A DNA stretch of 64,000 bases, taken from Spinacia oleracea. Its lineage: Eukaryota > Streptophyta > Magnoliopsida > Caryophyllales > Amaranthaceae. A program made the translations under genes and the position numbers. Shown piece by piece: positions 46,290 to 58,051 of the stretch. Under the pieces are notes generated by a model. It saw only the letters and a program-made list of their open reading frames with translations, was not told where the DNA came from and made no database searches. Position 1 is the stretch's first letter. Every line of letters begins with the position of its first letter. Location: NCBI RefSeq assembly GCF_020520425.1, contig NC_079490.1, forward strand, positions 41,610,723 through 41,674,722, read 5' to 3'.

Positions 46290-46530
46290 TTCTATAAGGC
46301 GGTCTTACATAAAAGACCAACTTGGTATCATATAAGTTAAACAATGAAACCAATTAGTTAAGCACTTGAACTAATTACTTACGCACTGAAACCAATTAGT
46401 TGAGCAAAAGAATTAATTAGTTAAGCAATTGAATCAATTAATTAAGCAATGTAACCAATTAGTTAAGAAATTGAACCAATTAGTTAAGTAACCAAAGTGG
46501 TCTTTCCGGTAAGGCGGTCTTACACAAAAG
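46290..46530 (+). repeat. 21-22 bp minisatellite between direct repeats
   Basis: About seven units of the form AACCAATTAGTTAAGCAATTG (one base variants) run from about 46345 to 46495. They are bounded by AAGGCGGTCTTACATAAAAG (46294) and AAGGCGGTCTTACACAAAAG (46512). The direct flanking repeats suggest a small mobile or slippage-expanded unit just before the pol frame. Confidence 0.85.
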
Positions 46531-46546
46531 TTGCCGAACAGAAATT

Positions 46547-48676
46547 ATGGCATTGGCCCTTCAAGATGAATTGTTCGATCCCACTAAACTGATCGCTCCA
46601 TCACCCTTAAAGGTTGACCAAATCCAACGAGGGTGGCGCAAGACCTTCAAATGGACTAATGCTCGTGGAATGAAGTTCAAGATATCTGCGGGAGAGGACC
46701 CAATGTACGAAGAATTAGAGTCTGAATCCGAGTCTGACTCCGAGTCCGAACCTAGCAAAATTGTAACCCCTCCCAAAACTAGTTTAGACCCGGAAATATC
46801 CACTCCGGGAGATCTTTTTGATGTAATGCTCCATGACTTTAATAAGATAAACAAAACTTTTGAGTATATGCCGCTTAAAAATCCGAGTAGTAATGCAGAA
46901 TGCCTCGCCACTAATGAGCACGAAAAAGAGCCAGAAGAGGAATATACCGAGTTAATAAAAGCTGTAAACGAACAAGAACTCAAAACTCCTATAATTGAGG
47001 ACACAGAATCGGTAAATATTGGAGCAGAGGAAAATCCTAAAATCATTAAAATTGGCCTCACCTTAATTCCCACTGAAAAAACCGATCTAATCTCCACTTT
47101 GCGGGAATTCGAGGGTGTCTTTGCTTGGTCCTACAAAGACATACCCGGAATAGATCGAGAAATCGCTGAGCATAAGATTCCGCTAGATCCCAAAATGACG
47201 CCAGTAAAACAAAAGCTACGGCGGCTCAAACCGGAGATAGCCTTGAAAATAAAAGAAGAAGTCACTAAACAATAAGACGCCGGCTTCATAAAAGTCTCCA
47301 ACTACCCAGAATGGGTGGCCAATATTGTCCCCGTAGCTAAAAATGATGGACGAGTGCGAATGTGCGTAGACTTTCGAGATCTCAACAAAGCCAGTCCCAA
47401 AGATGACTTCCCTCTACCTCACATTGACATATTGGTAGACAACACCGCAGAACATGTGCTTCTCTCCTTTATGGACGGGTACGCAGGATATAACCAAATA
47501 CTTATGGCAGAAGAAGACATGGAAAAAACAACCTTCATTACCCCTTGGGGTACATATTGCTACACTGTAATGCCTTTTGGTTTGAAAAATGCGGGGGCCA
47601 CCTATCAAAGAACAGCCACCACGTTACTCCATGACATGATACACAAAGAAATCGAGGTCTATGTAGACGACATGATCGTCAAATCTAAAGACCGGCACGG
47701 TCACCTCCCGGCACTTAGAAAGTTCTTCACCAGAATCTTGAAATATAACATGAGACCAAATCCACAAAAATGTGTGTTCGGGGTAACCTCTGAAAAATTA
47801 CTAGGATATGTTGTTAGTACGCGGGGAATCGAGATTAACCCATCCAAGATTAAAGCCATTACCGAAATTCCCCCACCAAAAACTGAAAAACAGATAAGGG
47901 GCTTCCTAGGAAAGCTGCAATACATTAGTAGGTTCATTTCCAAGCTTACTATGACTTGTGAGCCAATATTCAAAAAATTAAGAAAAGAAGAAAAAGCCGA
48001 ATGGGATGAACAATGCCAAATTTTCTTCGATAAAATCAAAGAATATCTAAGCAAACCACCCGTCCTGTCCCCTCCTTTGCATGGAATCCCTTTACGCCTA
48101 TACCTAACCGTCACGGATACTGCAGCGGGAGCTATGCTCTCACAGTGTGTACATAGATCCGAGCGAGCCATTTACTACTTGAGCAAGAAGTTCATACAGT
48201 ACGAGACAAGATATACAGAACTTGAGAAAACCTGCCTCGCCCTCATCTGGGCGTCCAAAAAACTCAGACATTACCTATTGGCCCACACTGTCATATAGTG
48301 TCACAGTTAGACCCCTTAAAATATATGTTCGAAAAGCCCGCTCTAAACGGTCGCTTGTCCAGATGGCTAGTCATGCTCTCAGAGTTCGACCTAAAATTCA
48401 TGCTAGAAAAAACAATCAAAGGAAGAGCGGTAGCCGAATTCCTGGCCGAACATGCTACGAACGAGGAAACCACGGAAGCTTACCTCCTCCCTGACGAGGA
48501 ACTTCTGATGATACGAGACGACTATTGGACACTATACTTCGACGGCGCGTCAAATCAGAGGGGATGCGGTGTTCTCCTAGTCAGTCCCGAAGGGGCCCAT
48601 ATACCAATTTCCGTCAAACTTGACTTCGAGGCCACGAACAACGCCGCCGAATATGAAGCCTGCATAGTTGGGCTAG
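46547..48676 (+). pseudogene. pol: Tat II pol part 1: RT, RNase H, first half of aRNH
   Basis: N-terminal acidic stretch ESESESDSESEPSK (near 46712), then the RT-leading region EFEGVFAWSYKDIPGIDREI. A TAA at 47273 is followed by RT blocks VRMCVDFRDLNKASPKDDFP, FMDGYAGYNQILMAEEDMEK and YVDDMIVKSKDRHGH (47660). RNase H has LRLYLTVTDTAAGAMLSQ and RYTELEKTCLALIWASKKLR. After a break at 48297 come DPLKYMFEKPALNGRLSRW and the second RNase H YFDGASNQRGCG and NNAAEYEACIVGL, where the Tekay element interrupts. RT and RNase H are well conserved but broken by two stops. Confidence 0.9.
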
Positions 48677-51607
48677 TGTAACACCCCGACAATTCCCATT
48701 TTCTAAAATAACCTCTATTTAAATATAACTGTAGGGAATTATCAAAGTATTATCGCCCGTGTGAAAACGTTACGGCTTATTCAGAATTTTGCAGCGGAAA
48801 ACATAAAACTAACTTTTAGGTTCATAAATAATCTATTACATATTAGGTCCAAACCAATTAACTGAATTAAGGAAATACGAATAGTACGACAAATTTCAAA
48901 TCCAAGTTAACAAATTAAATCACTTAATTAAACGAATAGAACTACAAGCTCTCTAATCCCGATCCCAATGATGCATCATCTTCAAACCTGTAGATGGGCA
49001 ACGCTTATTGATCCTTAGAGACTGCTCACCAAAGATGGGTCATCACAGGATCAATAAGGCATAGCCATGATCAACACACACAAACAAAGCACGTAATCAG
49101 CAAAGCTGAGTACTACATACTAAAACAACAACAATCCTAGCATGATACTATCAAATCCACAACCCTAACATGATACTAATAAATATAAGTAAGGACAGAC
49201 AAACCATAATAATTTGACGATTATACTTGACTAGACTAAGCTAGACTTAATAACCATAATATCATTTTAGTTGAAATAGACAATGGACCGAGTTGACCAT
49301 CCAGAAGTCTTCACTAAGGAAGACGAGGTACGGGCGCGACTCCGTAACCTCAGTGACCTACGATATCGAGGAACGTTTAAATAAAAATAGGACACGGTGA
49401 TCAATCCGGTCCCAGAAAAGGCCATGGGCTACCACCATGAACCCCAACTCCTGTTTGTCCGTCACTTCAGACGTGCACAGTCTAAAGCTATTGCTATTCA
49501 GTTTCACTTTACATGATTTACAAATTGAGATTCCGTTATGACTCAACCATTACATAAGACAGACAATTCACCTTTGTTCACAACTGTTTTTATCTTGGAA
49601 TTAAGTAAGTGATCATAACAGCATCAATCAAGACTCATTCCAACTTAACCAACCTTTCCTTTAACCATGAGCAACCCTGTATATGGGCATAAAGTTTCAA
49701 CTTACTAAACAAGGTCCTCCGCCCTTATAAAGTAGTGAAAAGATAGAAAGGGAACAACAACCAATTGATCCAACCCAATCATGTAGAATAATCTAGTGTT
49801 CCCAACCAACATGTTTGTATCAAACATCCATACTAACATGTTACAGTTCTTATAGTGCAAAATAAGTTCAATAAGTTTGTCCAACAGTATTAAACATGCA
49901 CATTCAATATAACCCAGTTCGTCCATAATATCAACATCACCAAGTTCAACAATAATATCAACATAACCAAATTCAACAACAAGATTCAACATGGTTTCAA
50001 CAATTAGCACACATTCCAAGCACACAGGTATGTACGTACCTTGTGTAAACAAACTGATAGGCCACTTTAACACTTTCAAAAGTCGCCTAAAGAGAATTCT
50101 CCGCCTAAAACAACCAACAAATAATCCCAATAAATTCCTAATCATTGACAACCATAAGAAAGCATTCTAAATGCATCCTAAACATATTTAGAACTTTCCC
50201 CACTATCAAAACTTAAACATTTGATTTCCTAGAATCATGATTATTGAATTAGTGATTGAAATTCGTTGAAAACTTTTGCAAACATCGTACTTTAAATTTT
50301 CAGCAATATAATTTCATTTAAAAGCTTCACCATGGTCAATCTACGTTCCTAGTATCTCAACACAACCAATTCAATGATCCATACTCAACCTATCATGATT
50401 AATAATCATAAAAACCTTGAATTTCATACTTTAAACAATCAAAAACCAATATTTCAATGTAATTAGATAATCTGAAAATTAATAACTTTATTATAAAATT
50501 CATATAATCTCAAATTTATAATTTAAATCACAAAACCCATAACTTTAATTCAAGAAAACATAATTCAAGTTAATAAATTATGATTAAGCCCTAATCTTAA
50601 TTTTAATTACTCAAAACTGAAATTAATTCGTTTATAATGACAACACTCAAATCTGAAAATCATATTCCACAATAAAAATTATAAATTTAATTCAAGAATA
50701 TCATTTAAATTAACAAACTATAATTAAAATAATTAGTTACTTAGGGTTTAAGAAATAACCAAGAAAGAAGGAGGAGTAGGAGTGACCGGCGGACAGAGGT
50801 GGCTCGCGGCAAAGGGGCTGGACACGGCGGTTGTGTGCGGTGGCTGCTGCGCGAACGAGTGGTGGTCAGCCACAATCAGTTGAATACACAACCACAATCA
50901 AAAGAATAAAATAGAAAAGAGAAAGGGAGGAGGAAAGAGAACTACCGGCCGGCGGTCAGGAGGTGTTGGCGGCGGCAGGGAGTCGGCGGCAGCGAGTCTT
51001 GGTGGTTACTGGTCCCACACACCACAAGTAAGGGTTTGCAAGAACAAAAATTAGCACTCAAAAGAGGAACGAAGGAGGAGAGATCGAATGAGAGGGAGAA
51101 GGAAACTCACCGGCGTCGAGGAGTCCGGCGGCGAGAGCTCAGTCGTGAGGGAGGAGAGCAGCGGCGAGGAGAGAGAGAGTTCTTGAGGGTTTGCAACTTA
51201 CGTGAATAGTGAAGGAGGGTTTTGGTTTCCTTTCTCTAGTTTTCACGTGAATCAGGAAGAGAAAGAGAATAGGGTTTTATTTTTTTTGTTTTACATGAAT
51301 TAGAAAAGAGAAAGGAGTATGGTCATATGGGTTTTGTTGGTTTGGGCTTTGCCCAATTGGGCTAGGAATAGTAATTAGGATTTGCTTTCTAATTCCAATA
51401 GAACGTGATTTCAAAATTCGAATTCGTTTCAACGTAAAATTCAAAAATACATTTGATTTCGTAAATCATTTAAAATATTCAAAATGTAATAACATAATTA
51501 TATTTCAATTACATATTCATTTCTAAAATTCGTAAATTTACATTTAAATATATTAAATATACGTTAAAGTATATAATTAAAATATAATAAAATTACGGGG
51601 GATTACA
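48677..51607 (-). mobile_element. 3' LTR of the Tekay element
   Basis: Outer end TGTAACACCCCG at 48677, inner end GATTACA at 51607 (reverse reading TGTAATCCCCCG as LTR start). It holds a GC-rich zone at 50780-51190. On the element strand the zone carries CCGGCCGGTAGTTC and CGACGCCGGTGAGTTTCC, the second containing a splice-donor-like GTGAGT. Small frames on the minus strand occur identically in both LTRs and are not genes. Confidence 0.93.
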
Positions 51608-51625
51608 ATCTACCCCTCTTAAAAG
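51608..51625 (-). promoter_or_regulatory. Polypurine tract of the Tekay element
   Basis: The element strand reads TTTTAAGAGGGGTAGAT directly before the 3' LTR start TGTAATCC. The position and the AAGAGGGG core fit a plus-strand primer. Confidence 0.8.
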
Positions 51626-51891
51626 AAGTTTCGTCCCGAAACATGACACGAAAATTCACATTTTTTCCCAAACTTCACAACTTATTCTAATTGTACTCGT
51701 ACTTTGTGCCACTCTTGTGCACTCTTTTGCCAATTAAGAATTACTTGTTATATTCACGAACACATTCCCTTATGCGGAGAATCTATTTACTTGCATCAAC
51801 ATGTAAAGGTTGCTAAAAATTAAGCATAAAATGCATAAAAATACCATGAAAATAGGTAAAAAGCGCGAATTTCTATCGCATTCTACCCCCC

Positions 51892-54800
51892 TTAAAGAAA
51901 ACGAGTTACGCCCTCGTAACTCACCTCGGAAAATAACTCTGGGTACTTGAACTTCATTTCAGCTTCGGCTTCCCACGTTGCCTCTTCGTACTCGTGGTTC
52001 GACCAAAGCACTTTCACTATGCTGATGTCCTTATTGCGTGTACTACGCACTTTCCTATCGAGGATTTTCACAGGCCTTTCTTCGTATGTGAGGCTACTAT
52101 CGATCTGGATTCTCTCAGGCTCCAAGATATGACGCTCGTCAGGGATATAACGCTTTAGTTGGGAAATGTGAAACACGTCGTGCATCTTTTCAAATTCCAT
52201 TGGCAAGGCTAACTTGTATGCTACTTTCCCTATTCGTTGCAGGATCTCATATGGGCCTACATACTTGGCACTTAGCTTGCCCTTCTTCCCAAATCTCATC
52301 ACACCCTTGGTTGGTGATACTTTCAGGAACACTCTATCACCTACTGCAAATTCATCATCTCTTCTTTTCAAATCAGCATAACTCTTTTGCCTATCCTGGG
52401 CAGCTTGAATTCTAGCCTGAATTATTTTCACATTCTTGACAGTCTCTTCAATGAATTCCGTTCCCAAGACTAAATTTTCACTGAAATCATTCCAGCAGGT
52501 GGGACTTCTACATTTTCTCCCATATAGTGCCTCAAAAGGTGCCATCTTAATGCTTGCGTGGTAGCTATTGTTGTATGAAAATTCGATCAAGTCTAGATGG
52601 TCTTCCCAACTACCCTTAAAGTCAATTGCACAAGCCCTCAACATATCTTCCATAGTCTGGTTAGTTCTCTCAGTCTGACCATCGGTTGCAGGGTGGAAAG
52701 CAGTGCTCATTTTCAAAGTTGTCCCAAGGTTCAACTGGACTTTTTGCCAAAATTTCGAGAGGAATCTTGAGTCACGGTCTGAGATAATATCGGTTGGGAC
52801 CCCATGCAACCTCACCACATGCTTAATGTATGTCCTTGCAAGCTGTTTCTTTTTCCAAGTCTCTTTAATCCGAATAAACACGGCTGATTTTGTTAGACGA
52901 TCCACAATCACCCAAATGGTATCATTTCCGTTCTTTGATCTAGGCAAGGCAGTAACAAAATCCATAGAAATGGAATCCCACTTCCATCCAGGCACTTCTA
53001 AAGGTTGAACTTTCCCCATGGGTCTTTTGTGGTCTATTTTGACTTTCTGACAGGTTAGGCATCTAGACACAAACTTAGAAACTTCCCGTTTCATATTAGG
53101 CCACCAATAGATTTGTTTCAGGTCTTTGTACAACTTGTCACCCCCAGGGTGCACAGAATATGGAGTATTATGCCCCTCATCCATAAGACGTCTCTTGAGT
53201 TCTTCACACTTTTGTGGTACGCACCATCTCCCTTTGAACCTCAAACTACCATCTTCATGAATCTTGAAATCCACTTCTTTCCCTTGACCCATCTTTTCTT
53301 TGATTCTCTCTAGGCACTCATCCCCAGCTTGACTTTCTCTAATCTCCTCGAATATGGACAACCCCAATGATAATGCACTCAGTTTTGCTTTGGTTTCCCC
53401 AGGGTTTACTATTTCCAGGCTAAGTCTCTGCATGTCTCGGCACAACTCTTCAGGCACTATCAAGACATTCATACTATGGCTAGATTTCCTACTCAATGCA
53501 TCGGCAACTACGTTTGCTTTCCCCTCATGGTACTGGATGTTCAAATCATAGTCCTTGATCAACTCTAACCATCTTCTTTGTCTCATGTTGAGATCTTTCT
53601 GGGTGAAAATGTATTTTAGGCTTTTGTGGTCTGTGAAGATCTTACATGTTGCCCCATAGAGGTAATGTCTCCAAATTTTCAAAGCGAAAACAATCGCAGC
53701 TAGCTCTAGATCGTGGGTAGGGTAATTAGCCTCATATGGTTTTAATTGACGCGACGCATACGCAATCACCTTCCCATTTTGCTGTAATACACACCCCAAC
53801 CCATTCTTCGACGCATCACTATATACCTCAAACCCTTCATTCCCATCAGGCAAGGTTAAAACAGGTGCTGAGGTTAAACGTTCTTTGAGAGTTTGGAAGG
53901 CTTCCCCACATTTTTCGCTCCACTCAAATTTTGATTCTTTCTTCATCAAGTTGGTCATGGGTCTTGCTATTTTTGAAAAATCTCTCACAAATCTCCTATA
54001 ATACCCAGCTAGACCTAAGAAACTCCGAATATCAGACACATTTTTCGGGGTAGGCCACTCACTCACAGCTTGAATCTTGGCAGGATCCACAGAGACTCCT
54101 TCCTTTGACACATAATGCCCCAAAAATGCTACCTTTTCCAGACGGAACTCGCACTTAGAGAACTTTGCATACAACTGGTTCTTCCTAAGCGTCTCCAAGA
54201 TAACCCTCAAATGTTCGTCATGTTCCTTTTCATTCCTCGAATAGATCAGAATATCATCGATGAATACCACCACAAACTTATCTAAGAACTCATGGAAAAT
54301 CCTATTCATCAGATCCATAAAGATGGCGGGTGCATTGGTTAACCCAAAAGGCATTACTGTAAACTCATAATGACCATAACGAGTCCTAAATGCAGTCTTA
54401 GGAATGTCTTTTTCAGCTACCCTCAATTGGTGATATCCCGAACGCAAATCAATCTTTGAGAATACACTTGCCCCGTTCAACTGGTCAAACAGGTCATCTA
54501 TCCTAGGCAAAGGATATTTGTTTTTGATTGTTACGTTGTTCAACTCCCTATAATCAATACATAGCCGCATACTCCCATCTTTCTTTTTGACAAACAATAC
54601 TGGAGCTCCCCACGGTGATGCACTAGGCCTAATGTACCCCTTGTCGAACAAGTCCTGCAATTGTGTCTTTAACTCACTCATTTCTGGGGGTGCCATCCTA
54701 TAAGGTGCTTTGGATATAGGTGCGGTTCCGGGATTTAACTCTATGGTAAATTCAAGGGTTCTAGCCGGTGGCATACCCGGAATCTCATCCGGAAATACAT

Positions 54801-56439
54801 CTACAAATTCTCTTACGATTGGGACATCCTCTATCTTTACCCCAACTTTCGTACTTACATCTTGGACGCTACAGAAAAATAGTTCACACCCTTTATTGAC
54901 CAGTTTCCTCACTTGTAATGCGGAGATCACCCCAAAGTTCCTAGACTTCCCAAAACGTCTATATGATATTGACTTCCCAGTAGGGTTCTTTAGGCTTACT
55001 TTCTGAATCTCACAATCTATCCTGGCCTTGTATAAGCTTAGCCAATCCATCCCCAGAATCACATCTAGGTCCCCCAAACTAAATTCTATCAAATTAGATG
55101 GAAAAGTGCAATCATTTATCTTCAAAGGCAAGTTCTTAAATAATTTCGTACACCTTATTGTTGCACCATTAGGCATACTAACAGGTAAATCAATTGCCTC
55201 AAAATCTACTAACTTCAAATTTTTAACAATAGAGGTCGAAATAAAAGAATATGTTGCCCCTGAATCAAACAATGTTTTAACAGGTAAGGAGTTGATAGAG
55301 AAAGTACCCGAAACTACGCCTGCAGAACGTTCAGCTTCATTTCTACTCATTACGAACAGCTTTCCGGGGGTCTTGTTGTTATTGTTGCTTCCATTGGCAG
55401 GTTTGTTTTGGTTTCCCTGGTTGTTTGGTGCCCCAGCAGGCTTCGAACTTTGGTTCCCCGAATGGTTAAACCCTGGTTTTCCTGGGTTACTACTCCCAAC
55501 ACTATTTTGCTCTCTCTTCTGTTTTGTGAAGCATTCAAACTCCCTATGTCCCTTCTTATGACAATAGTTGCAAATTACCAATTCCCCCTTACAATCCTTC
55601 CCAGGGTGGTTGTTGTTGCACCTCTTGCAGTGGTACACTCTGACAGTTTGGTTTCTGTTGTTATAGTTATTTCCCTGGTTGTTTCTTCCCTGGAAATTAC
55701 CATTACCATTACCATTACCACTACCATTACCATTCCCATTTCCATTTCTATTCCTTTTGAAGTTCCCCTGACTTCCCCCAGCATTAAACTCTTTCCTTTT
55801 ATCCCCAACAACAATATTCTTTTTGTCTCTCCTGGTCTGAAGGCCGTAGATATGAGCAGCTCTCCCATAAACAATGTCTAAGGACGTAAAGGTTTCCCCG
55901 CCTAATCCCAGTTGGATCTCATCGGTTAACCCTTGCTCAAACCTCTGAGCCTTTAGTTCCTCAGTAGCTACCACCTCAGGTGCAAACCTCGACAAAGCTA
56001 TAAACTTACTGTAGTATTCAGCAATGGTCATATTCCCCATCCTAAGGTTGATAAATTCCTGGGCTTTCTGCTTCCTCATAAAAGGAGGATAAAACTTCCC
56101 CCTCAAAGCAACAATAAAAGAATCCCAATTGAATCCCTCAGCAGCGCTTAGTCTAGTCCCATTTTCCCTCCACCAAAGGTCGGCCTCATCTTTCAAGTAG
56201 AGGACAGCTTGGCCTACTTTCATATGCTCAGGACAGTTTACCGCCCCAAATAGTTTCTCAAATTCCCTGATCCAGTTTTCAAGGAAGGTGGGGTCTGCCT
56301 GCCCCTTAAAGTATGGTGGTTTAACTTTCGCAAGCCTTTCAAACATGTCCCCTGCAGAATCGGGACGCTCAGTTCTTTCCTGGGTTAGTTTTTCCGCCAA
56401 GAGGCGAATAGCAGCAGCTAGGTCACTATTATTGGCCAT
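51892..56439 (-). CDS. gag-pol: Tekay gag-pol polyprotein with chromodomain, intact
   Basis: 1515 codons, ATG at 56439 ([17 protein letters not shown]), stop at 51894. Domains in order: gag capsid with [11 protein letters not shown] and [12 protein letters not shown] (about residues 70-190); an Asn/Gly repeat; CCHC finger [14 protein letters not shown] (about 290-303); and retropepsin [10 protein letters not shown] (about 390). RT follows with LCIDYRELN and FIDDILIYS, then RNase [14 protein letters not shown]. Integrase has an HHCC zinc finger ([11 protein letters not shown]... CLTCQ) and D-D-E residues in [16 protein letters not shown] and GQTERTNQ. The chromodomain is [15 protein letters not shown] near the C-terminus. 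Length is as usual for the family. No frame defect, and start and stop are clear. Confidence 0.97.
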   Translation of the reverse strand: MANNSDLAAAIRLLAEKLTQERTERPDSAGDMFERLAKVKPPYFKGQADPTFLENWIREFEKLFGAVNCPEHMKVGQAVLYLKDEADLWWRENGTRLSAAEGFNWDSFIVALRGKFYPPFMRKQKAQEFINLRMGNMTIAEYYSKFIALSRFAPEVVATEELKAQRFEQGLTDEIQLGLGGETFTSLDIVYGRAAHIYGLQTRRDKKNIVVGDKRKEFNAGGSQGNFKRNRNGNGNGNGSGNGNGNGNFQGRNNQGNNYNNRNQTVRVYHCKRCNNNHPGKDCKGELVICNYCHKKGHREFECFTKQKREQNSVGSSNPGKPGFNHSGNQSSKPAGAPNNQGNQNKPANGSNNNNKTPGKLFVMSRNEAERSAGVVSGTFSINSLPVKTLFDSGATYSFISTSIVKNLKLVDFEAIDLPVSMPNGATIRCTKLFKNLPLKINDCTFPSNLIEFSLGDLDVILGMDWLSLYKARIDCEIQKVSLKNPTGKSISYRRFGKSRNFGVISALQVRKLVNKGCELFFCSVQDVSTKVGVKIEDVPIVREFVDVFPDEIPGMPPARTLEFTIELNPGTAPISKAPYRMAPPEMSELKTQLQDLFDKGYIRPSASPWGAPVLFVKKKDGSMRLCIDYRELNNVTIKNKYPLPRIDDLFDQLNGASVFSKIDLRSGYHQLRVAEKDIPKTAFRTRYGHYEFTVMPFGLTNAPAIFMDLMNRIFHEFLDKFVVVFIDDILIYSRNEKEHDEHLRVILETLRKNQLYAKFSKCEFRLEKVAFLGHYVSKEGVSVDPAKIQAVSEWPTPKNVSDIRSFLGLAGYYRRFVRDFSKIARPMTNLMKKESKFEWSEKCGEAFQTLKERLTSAPVLTLPDGNEGFEVYSDASKNGLGCVLQQNGKVIAYASRQLKPYEANYPTHDLELAAIVFALKIWRHYLYGATCKIFTDHKSLKYIFTQKDLNMRQRRWLELIKDYDLNIQYHEGKANVVADALSRKSSHSMNVLIVPEELCRDMQRLSLEIVNPGETKAKLSALSLGLSIFEEIRESQAGDECLERIKEKMGQGKEVDFKIHEDGSLRFKGRWCVPQKCEELKRRLMDEGHNTPYSVHPGGDKLYKDLKQIYWWPNMKREVSKFVSRCLTCQKVKIDHKRPMGKVQPLEVPGWKWDSISMDFVTALPRSKNGNDTIWVIVDRLTKSAVFIRIKETWKKKQLARTYIKHVVRLHGVPTDIISDRDSRFLSKFWQKVQLNLGTTLKMSTAFHPATDGQTERTNQTMEDMLRACAIDFKGSWEDHLDLIEFSYNNSYHASIKMAPFEALYGRKCRSPTCWNDFSENLVLGTEFIEETVKNVKIIQARIQAAQDRQKSYADLKRRDDEFAVGDRVFLKVSPTKGVMRFGKKGKLSAKYVGPYEILQRIGKVAYKLALPMEFEKMHDVFHISQLKRYIPDERHILEPERIQIDSSLTYEERPVKILDRKVRSTRNKDISIVKVLWSNHEYEEATWEAEAEMKFKYPELFSEVSYEGVTRFL
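55672..55760 (-). repeat. Asn-Gly codon repeat in gag
   Basis: A hexanucleotide-type run (CCATTA/CCATTC/CCACTA on the plus strand) encodes [16 protein letters not shown] upstream of the zinc finger. This is likely a variable-length region between copies. Confidence 0.85.
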
Positions 56440-56839
56440 CCTAGAGCGCGACCTGAAATTTATATGCTCTAATTCAGGTTCAAAACTTTACTTACATTAT
56501 CCTCTAGCAATGCAATATCACATTAACATTCAAAATGCACACGAAATGAACAATCATGCAAAACATTCAACTGAGAGACAAGGAATAACTTCAATCATCG
56601 CGAATAATAAGTTAGAATAAAAGAAGAAAACATTCCCCTTGCGTGCCCGTAATACTCTGATCCTTTAGATAGTCAATAATCTAACTTTTATTCCTCAGAA
56701 AAATGTCAATAACAATCCTAAATATTAACACACACCTGTTCTCAAAATAAAGTAAAAAGGTTCTACGATATAAACATAAACTATGGTTGGGCGGATTGTC
56801 CAACATTTTTCTCACACACAACCAAATATGTAAGCAAAG
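56440..56839 (-). other. Spacer between the extra ORF and gag-pol
   Basis: About 400 bp, AT-rich, with no open frame on the element strand that I would support. It may contain the gag ribosome entry or a splice acceptor, since the upstream ORF would otherwise be translated first. No clear motif. Confidence 0.5.
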
Positions 56840-57379
56840 CTAAAGGGAAACGTCATCAGACTTGTCCTTTGATTCGCTATAACCTTCTAGGGTGAATAAC
56901 TCATATTTAAGTTCATCATCGTCATCCATATCAAAATAATAAGCTTCTTTTCTTGGCCTAGAGGATCTTCGTAGACCTTGAAGTTGATGATTAGCTTCCT
57001 CAGGCTCAGGCTCAGGTTCAGGTTCATGTTCGGGCTCAAACTCAAACTCAGGTTCAACCTCCAATTCATGTTCGAATTCAAACTCAAATTCTTGTTCGAA
57101 CTCAAACCCAAATTCATGCTCAAACTCAGGCTCCGAATCGCTTTCAGGTCTCAAAACAGCTTGATAAATATCGACCCTAGTTTGCCCTCTAGCACGATCA
57201 AATTCACGAAGGGCTTCATCATCACTATCAGGTTCTCCTGCTCTTAAAACTCGACGCAAAACAAGTTCATGGCTGGTGTAACTGTTAATGTCAGACTCGT
57301 AATCCATTTCATTTTCATCATCGCTTAGAACAATAGGGTTAGAATTGCTCCCTATTCTATTTCCTTGTATGCCAGACAT
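56840..57379 (-). CDS. Extra acidic ORF upstream of gag in the Tekay element
   Basis: Same strand as gag-pol, 179 codons from ATG 57379 (MSGIQGNRIGSNSNP) to the stop at 56840. A longer frame with upstream ATG 57436 adds 19 codons. N-terminal PIVLSDDENEMD is a hydrophobic core followed by acids, the form of a SUMO-interacting motif. The middle has about 50 residues of Glu-Phe/Glu-Pro repeats (FEFEQEFEFEFEHE, then EPEHEPEPEPEPEE). A basic RRSSRPRK precedes an acidic C-terminus (DMDDDDELKYE). No known domain is recognised. The frame is intact in a young element, so it may be expressed. Confidence 0.72.
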   Translation of the reverse strand: MSGIQGNRIGSNSNPIVLSDDENEMDYESDINSYTSHELVLRRVLRAGEPDSDDEALREFDRARGQTRVDIYQAVLRPESDSEPEFEHEFGFEFEQEFEFEFEHELEVEPEFEFEPEHEPEPEPEPEEANHQLQGLRRSSRPRKEAYYFDMDDDDELKYELFTLEGYSESKDKSDDVSL

Positions 57380-57436
57380 GATTAGTGATCTATAACAATT
57401 AAACATAGTTTCTATGTTAGTAATTAGTACTCTCAC

Positions 57437-57778
57437 TTACCGTATGATCCCACAATACACAATAAGTAAGAATATATATCAATCGCAATGCATAGGAAAG
57501 ACACGACAGTTAGCAGGTAGAGAAATTACAATCATGTTGACATAATGCATGCACAATGCTTCTATTCTATATGCCCTTTCCTATACTACCCAACTTTCAA
57601 AATAATCATAGTATATGAAACATTGAAGCATAAAAGGATAAACAAGAATGATTTATAAGAATTAGATTGATTAAAAGAATAATTGTTAAACGATAAATAA
57701 TTAAATAATTATTATTATTTATTTATTTATTTATTTTTTTTTTATTTTTTTTTTTCACGGTACTGTAGCAGCAGCAGC

Positions 57779-57822
<44 letters not shown>

Positions 57823-58036
57823 ATTAATTTAAATTTCAAAAGGATCGAAATACATTTATTCGCATAAAAACGTATTTCAAAGCACGATTCAAGAGTCAAT
57901 ATTAAAATAAATTCAAACATTTCTAGCTAATAACTTTAAATTTATTCACTAGTGTGAAATTACTTTTACATAACTAATTAGTTGGTTAGGCGCCTAAGAT
58001 ATAAAAGGTAGACACGAAATGTCAGTAAAACCTTTA
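57437..58036 (-). other. Tekay leader, T-rich
   Basis: The 5' untranslated leader of the element. It includes long T runs on the plus strand (57735-57755 and 57787-57818) and a CAGCAGCAGCAG run. On the element strand these are poly-A tracts. No gene. Confidence 0.7.
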
Positions 58037-58051
58037 GCTCTGATACCACTT
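58037..58051 (-). promoter_or_regulatory. Primer-binding site of the Tekay element
   Basis: The element strand reads TGGTATCAGAGCTAAAGG two bases after the LTR end. TGGTATCAGAGC is the standard site for the 3' end of initiator tRNA-Met. Confidence 0.93.

Larger units (their letters stand above)
44838..46546 (+). other. Leader of Tat element II without recognisable gag
   Basis: About 1.7 kb where gag would be expected. Only short frames occur, none like a capsid or zinc knuckle. It holds GC-rich palindromic motifs (45598-45700) and a minisatellite (46290-46530). Gag is missing or decayed beyond recognition. Confidence 0.6.

Noticed and set aside
49705..50151. A 148-codon minus-strand gene, repeated identically at 59080-59526
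   Set aside because: It is identical only because the two LTRs are identical. It lies in non-coding LTR sequence and resembles nothing known.
55028..55561. Plus-strand frames opposite the Tekay gag-pol
   Set aside because: Shadows of a strongly coding minus strand; no motif of their own.
57723..57920. Lys-rich minus-strand ORF
   Set aside because: Poly-A tract in the Tekay leader; low complexity.
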